Positions 12,613 to 19,729 of a stretch of 21,534 bases of DNA are shown here, one piece after another. Source of the DNA: a virus; IMG/VR virus record IMGVR_UViG_3300044960_000543, positions 1-21,534 of that record; one strand, given 5' to 3'. Made by a program: the position numbers and the translations under genes. The stretch's first letter is position 1, and each line of letters begins with the position of its first letter. The notes beneath the pieces are model-generated. The model worked only from the letters and a program-made list of their open reading frames with translations. It had not been told where the DNA came from and searched no databases.

Positions 12613-15201
12613 GTGGCACAAGATCGCGCGCAGCTGCTGATCACCGCCGTCGACCAGACCCGCTCGGCCTTCGACTCGATTCGCGGCAACCTGGCCAAGC
12701 TTGGCGATGAGTCGAACCGAGTCAAGGGGCTGCTCGCCGGGCTCGGCGTCTCGCTCTCGGCGGCCGGCTTCGCCGCAATGATCAAGAGCGCCCTCGACGC
12801 GGCGGATCAACTGAACAAGCTCTCGCAGAAGATCGGCATCTCGGTCGAGGCCTTGTCGACCTTGCGTTTCGCCGCGCAACTGTCGGATGTGAGCCTGGAA
12901 ACCTTGCAGAAAGGGATCAAGGGCCTGTCGCAAAACATCACCGAGGCCAACACCGGCGTGGGGGATGGCGCGCAGGTATTCGAGGCGCTTGGCATCTCCG
13001 TCAAGAACGCCGACGGCAGCATGAAGTCCACCGAAGCGGTGTTGCTGCAGGTGGCCGATGTCTTCGCCCACCTGGAGGACGGTGCCGTCAAGACGGCGCT
13101 CTCCGTAAAGCTCTTCGGAAAGGCTGGCCAGGACATGATCCCGTTCCTCAACCAAGGCGCGGCCGGCATCAATCAACTGACCGCCGAGGCCGAGCGGCTG
13201 GGCCTGAAGCTCACCACCGAGACTGCCCGGTCGGCGGAAGCCTTCAACGACAACCTCACGGCGCTCAAGGCATCCAGCTCCTCGCTCGGCATCGCTCTGG
13301 CCCGCGACTTCCTGCCGGAACTGACCAACATCACCAACGCCATGCGCGAGGCGGCCAACGAGGCCGGAACGCTCAAAGCCTTGTGGGTTGGCCTGGGCGG
13401 GGTCGGAAACTTGGTCTTCAATGGCACCGAGATCAAGCAGGCGCGCGACGAGGTCGCGCGGATTCAGGAACTGGTCGATTCGACACGCAAGAAGGTCGAG
13501 ACAGGCCGTGCGCCAGTGCCATTCATGCCATTCGACATCAAGTTCAACGACAAGGCGATGGCGACGCTGAAAAAGAACCTCGCCCAGTGGGAGAAGGAAC
13601 TGGCGGCAGCCAGGCAACGGCTGGATGCGCTGACGAGCCCCAAGCGCCCAGAAGAAAAGCCCCCGACCGGCAAACCCACCGAGGACATGCAGCGCATCGC
13701 CTGCGTGGTGTCGGGCGGCCAGTGGGTCAATGGCAAGTGCGAGAAGAAGTCCGCCGGCGGGGCAGACACGACCGGCGCGCAATTGGCCGTCGTCAAGGCG
13801 CAGGCCGAGGCCGAATTCAAGGTCTTGAAGGAGGGCCTCGACCTGCAGAAGTCGGCACTGGATCGCGCGCTCGACGACCGTCTGGTGTCGATCCGCGACT
13901 ACTACGCCGAGAAGACCCGGATCGAACAGCAGGCCATCGATCAGGAACTTGCGGCCAAGCAGCAGGAACTCGCCGCGCAATCCGCCGTTGCGGTCAGCGG
14001 CAAGGACGAGGCGCAGCGCCTGCGGGCCAGGGCCGAGGTCAATAAACTCGAAGGCGAGATCGCCGTGCTCAACATGAAGCGCGGCGAGGTCGAAGTGGTC
14101 AATGCGCACGCGGCCGCCAAGGCTGAGAAGGAACTGGCCGACGAGCTCGCCCGCGTGCGCGACCGGCTGGCTGAAATTCGCGGCGCAGGGGGTGGAGGGG
14201 GCGGCGAGGTCACCCGGGCGCGTCTGGAGCGCGAGTACCAGCCGCTCATCGAGAAGCTGCAGCGCATGGGTGACACCACCGGCGTGGCCGATGTGGGTCG
14301 CCTGATCAATGTCGAAGCCGACCTCGCAGAACTCGGAAAGCTCGAACGCCAGTATCAGACCGTGACGGAACGCATGGCCATCCGCGAGCGGGAACTGCAG
14401 GTGCAGAAGGACGCCGGCATGCTGACGGAAACACAGATGCGGCGCGGCGTGCTCGAACTTCACCAGCAGACCGCCGCTGAAGTGGAAGGCCTGATCCCCA
14501 AGATGCAGGAACTGGCGGCCGCCACCGGATCGGAGGAGGCCATCAATCGGGTGGCCCGCCTCAAGGTGGAGGTCGCCGGACTCAAGACGGCGGCGGACGA
14601 TGTCGCCACGCGCATCAACGGTGATGTCGAGAACGCTTTCGCCACGATGTTCGAGCAGATCGGCACCGGCGCAAAATCGGCCAAAGATGCCTTTGCCGAC
14701 TTCGCCCGCTCGGTGCTGGCCACCATCAACAAGATCGCCGCGCAGAAGATCGCCGAGGAATTGTTCGGCGGGATGGACGAGGGCGGAGGCGGGTTGGGCG
14801 GCATGGTATCCGGCTTCCTCAAGTGGGTGGGGTTCGCCTCGGGCGGCTACGTCACCGGCCCCGGCACGTCCACATCGGACTCCATCCCGGCACGACTGTC
14901 CGCCGGGGAGTACGTCCTGCGCGCCGAGGCCGTGCGCCGGGTGGGCGTCGACTTCCTGCACGCTCTGAACGGCGGCCTGTTCGGGCCGCGCTGGTCGGGG
15001 CCGCGTCTGGCCTTTGCCGACGGTGGCCTCGTGCCGGAGGTCGCCCAAGCCCCGGCTGCCGCCCCGTCGCAATCGGTGCGCATCGTCAACGTCATCGACC
15101 CCGGCATGGCGGCCGACTATCTCAATTCCGCCGCCGGTGAAAAAACCATCCTGAACATTCTCTCGCGTAACGGTTTCGCCGTGCGCGAATTGCTGAGGTA
15201 A
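12613..15201 (+). CDS. Tape measure protein, 862 aa
   Basis: This protein sets tail length and is probably ejected into the cell envelope during infection. The N-terminal part (about 1-110) starts at a GTG with a weak upstream site and shows LITAVDQTRSAFDSIRGNLA. A hydrophobic stretch follows (about 40-62, GLLAGLGVSLSAAGFAAMIK). Long helical segments occupy about 385-525 and 530-715. A Gly-rich hinge is at 525-531, and two cysteines at 364 and 376 flank VVSGGQWVNGK. The C-terminus has the tape-measure hallmark FASGGYVTGPGTSTSDSIPA, then LSAGEYVLRAEAVRRVG (about 741-778), and ends VNVIDPGMAADYLNSAAGEK... Family firm; the cysteine pair is unusual. Confidence 0.95.
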   Translation: MAQDRAQLLITAVDQTRSAFDSIRGNLAKLGDESNRVKGLLAGLGVSLSAAGFAAMIKSALDAADQLNKLSQKIGISVEALSTLRFAAQLSDVSLETLQKGIKGLSQNITEANTGVGDGAQVFEALGISVKNADGSMKSTEAVLLQVADVFAHLEDGAVKTALSVKLFGKAGQDMIPFLNQGAAGINQLTAEAERLGLKLTTETARSAEAFNDNLTALKASSSSLGIALARDFLPELTNITNAMREAANEAGTLKALWVGLGGVGNLVFNGTEIKQARDEVARIQELVDSTRKKVETGRAPVPFMPFDIKFNDKAMATLKKNLAQWEKELAAARQRLDALTSPKRPEEKPPTGKPTEDMQRIACVVSGGQWVNGKCEKKSAGGADTTGAQLAVVKAQAEAEFKVLKEGLDLQKSALDRALDDRLVSIRDYYAEKTRIEQQAIDQELAAKQQELAAQSAVAVSGKDEAQRLRARAEVNKLEGEIAVLNMKRGEVEVVNAHAAAKAEKELADELARVRDRLAEIRGAGGGGGGEVTRARLEREYQPLIEKLQRMGDTTGVADVGRLINVEADLAELGKLERQYQTVTERMAIRERELQVQKDAGMLTETQMRRGVLELHQQTAAEVEGLIPKMQELAAATGSEEAINRVARLKVEVAGLKTAADDVATRINGDVENAFATMFEQIGTGAKSAKDAFADFARSVLATINKIAAQKIAEELFGGMDEGGGGLGGMVSGFLKWVGFASGGYVTGPGTSTSDSIPARLSAGEYVLRAEAVRRVGVDFLHALNGGLFGPRWSGPRLAFADGGLVPEVAQAPAAAPSQSVRIVNVIDPGMAADYLNSAAGEKTILNILSRNGFAVRELLR

Positions 15202-15206
15202 GGCCC

Positions 15207-16013
15207 ATGGCATTCACCAGTGGGGTTGCGACCGACTATCTCGACCTGATCAATCGCTTAAAGCAGTTCGTCACCCAGGATATGTTGCCGGCCAGCGAGC
15301 GTTGGTCGGTCTTGCGCTGGAATCCCGGGCCACCTGCCGAACTGGTGCTGCGGGGGCCGGGATTGGCCGGCACCGACCAGATCAACGTCGGCATCCTGTC
15401 CGAGGCCGGCGCGGACTACGGCAACTGGAAACTGCGCGGGTTCGTCGGCTGGAACCCGGCGCAGACCTTCGACGGCCAGTACAACCAGAGCGGCGCGTTC
15501 TACGCGATGCTGATGACGTCCGCCATGCCCTACTGGATCGTGGCCAACGGCCGCCGCATCGTGATGGTGGCCAAGACCGGCACCTACTACGAGATGATGC
15601 ATCTGGGCCTGTTCCTGCCCTACGCCACGCCCGTCCAGTACCCATACCCGCTGCTGGTCGGCGGCACCTACAACAGTTCGATGCGCTGGAGCAATGCCCA
15701 CACCTACCGCAACCACCTGCCCAAGTCGCAGGGCTACTCGGGCGCGTACTACGCGCCGACCGGTGTCTGGACCGTGGTGCCGGCAATGTGGCCGGGCAGT
15801 TGGGGCAACAGTGCCCGCGAATGCCCGGACGGCTCCTACCCGCTGCTGCCCTTCATTCTCGCCGGCTTGGGCGAGATGGATGGCTGCTATTGCGTCCCCG
15901 GCTACGCCAATGTGGTGGAGAACATCATCCAGGTGGGCGGCGTCGATCATCTGGTCGTGCAGGATGTGTTCCGTACTGGCTACAACGACTATTGGGCCCT
16001 GAAACTGGCGTAA
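15207..16013 (+). CDS. Tail-tip-associated structural protein A, 268 aa
   Basis: GAGG inside the end of the tape-measure gene is 8 bases before the ATG. The protein starts MAFTSGVATDYLDLINRLKQ and is rich in Tyr, Trp and Gly, as in beta-structured virion proteins. Segments include YWIVANGRRIVMVAKTGTYY (109-128), WSNAHTYRNHLPKSQGY (161-177) and DGCYCVPGYANVVENI (225-240). It has no signal peptide or membrane segment. The next gene encodes a distantly similar protein. The position between the tape measure and the tail tip suggests a tip or adhesion role. I do not recognise a named family. Confidence 0.75.
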   Translation: MAFTSGVATDYLDLINRLKQFVTQDMLPASERWSVLRWNPGPPAELVLRGPGLAGTDQINVGILSEAGADYGNWKLRGFVGWNPAQTFDGQYNQSGAFYAMLMTSAMPYWIVANGRRIVMVAKTGTYYEMMHLGLFLPYATPVQYPYPLLVGGTYNSSMRWSNAHTYRNHLPKSQGYSGAYYAPTGVWTVVPAMWPGSWGNSARECPDGSYPLLPFILAGLGEMDGCYCVPGYANVVENIIQVGGVDHLVVQDVFRTGYNDYWALKLA

Positions 16014-16035
16014 GACGGCTCGCGTGAGATAAGCA

Positions 16036-16794
16036 ATGGCCTTCCAATCCGGCATCACCACTTCGCCGAACGACCTCCTCGACAAGATCCGGCTCTTCGC
16101 CACCGGGGTCTGCGGCTACACGCAGCTGATGTATCAGGCGGACGCGGGCTACTACCGTCTGCACTTGCAGCACGCGGCCAGTGGCCAGTTCGTTAACCTG
16201 CATTCCTACGCGGGATACGTCGCCTGGTACGGTTCGACCGGTTTCGACAGTGGGCTGGCCTACGGTTCGCAAACCGTCGCCTCGGGTTCGTTCTCTGTAT
16301 GGCAGATGTCGGGCAGCGCCGAGTATTTCCTCTTCGGCGGCGACGGCTGGTGCTACTGCGTCGTGCAGACGTCCAGCACCACCTACGCGCCGATCCTCTT
16401 CGGGGCGATCACCAAGACGTGCACCTTCACCGGTGGCGCCTTCCTGTCGGATACCTACTACACCAGCGTGCGAGCGGATATTGACGGTAACACCAACAAG
16501 TGGAAAACCAGCCAGTCCGGTGTCGATGGCGTGCACTCCTTCTATAACGCGATCACACGCCAACTCGACAGCTACTCGCCCATCGCCTTCAACGGCGTCA
16601 CTCCCTTGTATCCCGCCACGGTCGAAGTGGGTCGCCCAACCCCGAGCGGCTTCTATTCGATGATGGGGTTCGCGCCCGGCGTGCGCCTCATCAAGATGGC
16701 GGGACAGTATTCCAATAAGGACGTTGTTACGCTGGGCGGCAATGACTGGATGGTCTTCAGCATGAGTTACGGCGGCTACGCCTTCCTGAAATGA
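16036..16794 (+). CDS. Tail-tip-associated structural protein B, 252 aa
   Basis: It starts MAFQSGITTSPNDLLDKIRL, with 10 of 23 N-terminal positions identical to protein A. The rest is Tyr/Gly/Ser-rich and probably beta-structured: GGDGWCYCVVQTSSTTYAPI (101-120), FLSDTYYTSVRADIDG (136-151) and a C-terminal repeat-like YSNKDVVTLGGNDWMVFSMS. The upstream site is weak (TGAGATAAGCA). The stop overlaps the next gene's ATG (ATGA), so it is coupled to the tail-tip gene. Like protein A, it has no recognised family. The pair may be structural paralogues. Function unknown; virion location is inferred from context. Confidence 0.75.
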   Translation: MAFQSGITTSPNDLLDKIRLFATGVCGYTQLMYQADAGYYRLHLQHAASGQFVNLHSYAGYVAWYGSTGFDSGLAYGSQTVASGSFSVWQMSGSAEYFLFGGDGWCYCVVQTSSTTYAPILFGAITKTCTFTGGAFLSDTYYTSVRADIDGNTNKWKTSQSGVDGVHSFYNAITRQLDSYSPIAFNGVTPLYPATVEVGRPTPSGFYSMMGFAPGVRLIKMAGQYSNKDVVTLGGNDWMVFSMSYGGYAFLK

Positions 16795-18479
16795 CGACCT
16801 ACGCTGGAGCCATTCTGCCGTCCGGATTGCCGTCTGATCCCGCCTACGGTGCGGCGTACAAGTTCCTGCCGGCACCCCTGACGTTGCCGTACCCGAGTGC
16901 TCTGGCCAGCAACCAGCCGAACGCGGGCACGATGACCGACAACCTGCCGGTCGCCGAAATCGTGTCGACCTTTGCGGGGAATCTGGTGCGTCAGTTCGAG
17001 CAGGACTGGTATCACCACGTCCACCTGCTGCCGGCCAAGATCGCCTTGGGCAATCTGCTGTCGACGCAAGTCAGGCAGGTCGAGGTGTGGAACGCCCATT
17101 TCACCCCCAAGACCTTGTCGGCGGTGGTCGGCCAGAACGAAGGCGGCATCACGCTCGCTGCCCCGGCGAATCCGCCGACCAGCTACGGGGTGCTGGAGTC
17201 GCGCCTCTACAATGTCTCGGTGAGCCTCGACGGGCCGCCTGTGATCGAAGCGAGTTTCACGTTTCAGTTTCCCGACGAAGCACCGACCCTGTCGATCTCC
17301 GGTCGGCGCGTCGTGGTATTCGGCCTCAAGCCTAACTGGGCGGACGGCTGGCTGGAGCGCTTGATGTGGGCGACCGACGTGCTGACCGCCCGTGACGGCA
17401 CCGAGCAGCGGGTCAGTCTGCGGGCCAAGCCACGCCGCTCGCTGGAATTCTCGATCCTGGTCGGGTGCGACGATGCGGCGCTGCTGGACGTGTTGCTGTC
17501 GGCCTGGCAGTCGCGCGTCTATGCCTTGCCCATCTGGCCGGACAAGGGCATCCTGACCGCGCCGGTCGCTGCGGGAAGCACGGTGATTCCGATCTCGACT
17601 TTGAACCTGGAGTACGAGGCCGACGGCCTGCTGGTGATCGGCAGCGACAGCCGCAACACCGAGGCGGCCGAAGTGCTCTCGGTGGCCGCCAATGCCGTGA
17701 CCCTGAAGCAGCCGTTGTTGCAATCCTGGCCAGCCGGATCGTTTGTTGCGCCGGCGCGCACGGCGAGGCTCAGGGTCACCCAGGCGGTCTCAAGGGTGAC
17801 CGACGCCATCGCCACGGCACGCCTCATCTTCGACATCGCCGGCACCACTGCGATCACGAAGCAGGACTCGACGACGACCTTCAATTCGACCCCGGTGTGG
17901 ATCACACGTCCGAATCGCGTGCGCGATGTCGAGACGGATTACCGGCGACTGGCCGAGGTGCTCGATTTCGATACCGGCATCACGGCGGTGGATGACCATG
18001 CCGCGCGCCCCTTCGTGCGCCGCGCCTTCGACTATGTCTTCAAGAACCGCGCCGAGATCGCCGCATTCAAAGGATGGCTGGCCGCCCGCCAGGGCCGCTT
18101 GACGGCATTCTGGCATCCGACCTGGGAAGCCTCCATCGTTCCGACCCAGAAAATCCTCTCCAACCAGACGGTGATGACCGTGGCCTCGCGCGGCTACGCC
18201 CTGTACTTCAACCCGATGCCGGGTCGCACGGAAGCCGCCTTTCTGCACAAGAATGGCAACTGGTATTTCCGCACCATCCTGAGTTTCGGGGCGGGTGCTA
18301 CCAGCGCAGAGGAAGTGATGACGCTCAACCAGTCCTTCGGCTTCGATGCCAATCCCGAGGACTGGGTCGCCATCTACTTTCTGGAGAAGACCCGGCTCGA
18401 TGCCGACCAGATCGAACTCAACTGGCAGACCGACAGCGTCGTGGAGGCCTCGGTGCCGATGATTTCCGTGAAAGCCTGA
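16791..18479 (+). CDS. Tail tip / distal tail protein, 562 aa
   Basis: This protein probably sits where the tail tube ends, below the tape measure. The N-terminus (MTTYAGAILPSGLPSDPAYG) is Pro/Ala-rich. A mid-region includes VFGLKPNWADGWLERLMWAT and PRRSLEFSILVGCDDAALLD, then AWQSRVYALPIWPDKG. A later segment (PFVRRAFDYVFKNRAEIAAF, then GWLAARQGRLTAFWHPTWEA) is the pattern of phage proteins in which a loop over the tail tube is followed by a WLAARQGR helix. I therefore call it tail-tip with moderate confidence but not a specific lambda gene. The ATG overlaps the previous stop (ATGA). Three bases separate it from the gpL-like gene. Confidence 0.72.
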   Translation: MTTYAGAILPSGLPSDPAYGAAYKFLPAPLTLPYPSALASNQPNAGTMTDNLPVAEIVSTFAGNLVRQFEQDWYHHVHLLPAKIALGNLLSTQVRQVEVWNAHFTPKTLSAVVGQNEGGITLAAPANPPTSYGVLESRLYNVSVSLDGPPVIEASFTFQFPDEAPTLSISGRRVVVFGLKPNWADGWLERLMWATDVLTARDGTEQRVSLRAKPRRSLEFSILVGCDDAALLDVLLSAWQSRVYALPIWPDKGILTAPVAAGSTVIPISTLNLEYEADGLLVIGSDSRNTEAAEVLSVAANAVTLKQPLLQSWPAGSFVAPARTARLRVTQAVSRVTDAIATARLIFDIAGTTAITKQDSTTTFNSTPVWITRPNRVRDVETDYRRLAEVLDFDTGITAVDDHAARPFVRRAFDYVFKNRAEIAAFKGWLAARQGRLTAFWHPTWEASIVPTQKILSNQTVMTVASRGYALYFNPMPGRTEAAFLHKNGNWYFRTILSFGAGATSAEEVMTLNQSFGFDANPEDWVAIYFLEKTRLDADQIELNWQTDSVVEASVPMISVKA

Positions 18480-18482
18480 TCC

Positions 18483-19280
18483 ATGAGTTACGACACGCAG
18501 GAAACCTCGACGGCCGCCGGCCAGCCGGTGGAACTCTATCGCTTCGTTCTCGGCCAACAGGTGTGGACGGTGACGAGCGGCCGCGAGGCCATCACCTATC
18601 AGGCCGAGAGCTACCAGCCGGCGGTGATCCGCCGTTCCGCCGTTGAGCAGTCGCCGGAATTCGCCCGCAACGGCATCGACCTCGAATGCGCGCGGGACTT
18701 CGCCGTGGCGCAACTCTTTGCGGCGGCGCGTCCCAATGGTGTCGTGTCGCTGACGGTGTTCCGCAACCATCTCGGCGACGCGGAGTACATCACCTGGTGG
18801 AAGGGGCGCATCGCGTCCGTCGTGTTCGCCGGCAGCACCGCCAGGATTCGCTGCGAGTCGATCTTCACGGCGCTGAAGCGGCCGGGGCTGCGCGCCCACT
18901 ACCAGACCGGCTGCCGCCACGCCTTGTTCGATCCGGGGTGTGGGGTGAACAACCAGGCGTACAAGCTCGCCGGCACGGTGGCGTCAGTCTCCGGACTGAA
19001 TGTGACCTCCAGCGCCTTTCTCGCGCAACCCACGGGCTGGCTGACCGGTGGCTATCTGCGTGTGGCCGGGGTGCCACGGATGATCACCAACCACTCGGGC
19101 GACACCATCACGCTCTCTGCCGTGCTGCCGGGACTCGCCGTGGGCGTGGCGTTCGAGGCCTTCGCTGGCTGCGACCGGACGTTCGCCACCTGCCAGTCGA
19201 AGTTCGGTAATGCGATCAACTTCGGCGGATTTCCCTGGATTCCCGTCAAAAACCCCTTCGCCGGGGACGCCATCGTCTAG
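18483..19280 (+). CDS. DUF2163/BR0599 tail-tip protein (gpL-like), candidate Fe-S
   Basis: This 265-residue protein belongs to the phage BR0599/DUF2163 group, which includes the gene-transfer-agent hub protein and is related to lambda gpL. The N-terminal part (about 1-130) includes PVELYRFVLGQQVWTVTSGR and WWKGRIASVVFAG. The C-terminal part has the hallmark CRHALFDPGCGVN (C144, C153) and GCDRTFATCQSKFGNAINFG (C230, C237), ending FPWIPVKNPF. Four cysteines in a C-x8-C and C-x6-C arrangement match the cluster-binding site known from gpL-type tail-tip proteins, which bind a [4Fe-4S] cluster. It lies just before two small genes and the hub. Fe-S binding is inference from the family. Confidence 0.88.
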   Translation: MSYDTQETSTAAGQPVELYRFVLGQQVWTVTSGREAITYQAESYQPAVIRRSAVEQSPEFARNGIDLECARDFAVAQLFAAARPNGVVSLTVFRNHLGDAEYITWWKGRIASVVFAGSTARIRCESIFTALKRPGLRAHYQTGCRHALFDPGCGVNNQAYKLAGTVASVSGLNVTSSAFLAQPTGWLTGGYLRVAGVPRMITNHSGDTITLSAVLPGLAVGVAFEAFAGCDRTFATCQSKFGNAINFGGFPWIPVKNPFAGDAIV

Positions 19281-19289
19281 GAGCAAGCT

Positions 19290-19529
19290 ATGTGGGCACA
19301 GATTCTGGTATGGGTGGTGACAACGGTCATCGGCGCGTTGCTGGCGCCCCGGCCGCCCAAACCGGCCGCCCCCACGCCGGGCAATCTCGACGTGCCGGTG
19401 GCGGAAGCCGGCAAACCCATCCCGGTGCTCTTCGGCACCCGGGTGATCCGTCAGGCCAACGTGGTCTGGTACGGCGACGTGAAAACCACCGAGATTCGCC
19501 AGTCGCCCGGCAGCGGAGGCAAGAAATGA
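19290..19529 (+). CDS. Small tail protein with N-terminal hydrophobic segment, 79 aa
   Basis: AGGAG precedes the ATG by 6 bases. The N-terminus (MWAQILVWVVTTVIGALLAP) is a strong hydrophobic helix (residues 1-20). The rest reads as a short Pro-rich linker and the motif GNLDVPVAEAGKPIPVLFGT, then VWYGDVKTTEIRQ. This last pattern (IPVLFGTR...NVVWYGD) is one I associate with the small protein found next to the hub gene in many siphovirus tail-tip clusters, where the same beta-motif also begins larger hub proteins. It may act as a chaperone or anchor; this is inference. The stop overlaps the next start (ATGA). Confidence 0.8.
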   Translation: MWAQILVWVVTTVIGALLAPRPPKPAAPTPGNLDVPVAEAGKPIPVLFGTRVIRQANVVWYGDVKTTEIRQSPGSGGKK

Positions 19530-19729
19530 TTGCAACACATGAAGATGCCAAGGCGCTTGGCTACTGCAATGCCGGCCTGCGTAAGTGGTTCCCGCGCGAC
19601 GGCGTGACCTTCGACGATTTCCGCAAGCACGGCGTCACGGTCGAATGGTTGCGCGCGACCGGGGATGCGATGGCGGCGCGGCTTGCGGATGAAGTTGAAC
19701 GGCAACGTCAATCGCAGGAGAGCGCGTAA
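19526..19729 (+). CDS. Small tail-cluster protein, 67 aa
   Basis: I chose the ATG at 19526, which overlaps the preceding stop (ATGA) and has GGAGG 8 bases upstream inside the previous gene. The 67-residue protein starts MIATHEDAKALGYCNAGLRK, then WFPRDGVTFDDFRKHGVTVE and a basic C-terminus. It looks like a helix-turn-helix-like small fold (ALGYCNAGLRKWF...GVTFDDFRKHGV). Similar unnamed proteins lie before hub genes in other siphoviruses as I remember. No function is known to me. It ends immediately before the hub start, with no bases between. Confidence 0.78.
   Translation: MIATHEDAKALGYCNAGLRKWFPRDGVTFDDFRKHGVTVEWLRATGDAMAARLADEVERQRQSQESA

Noticed and set aside
12505-15213. 902-codon open frame on the minus strand antisense to the tape measure
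   Set aside because: It mirrors the codons of the tape-measure gene, has no recognisable protein pattern or good start, and is a known effect of GC-rich codon bias.
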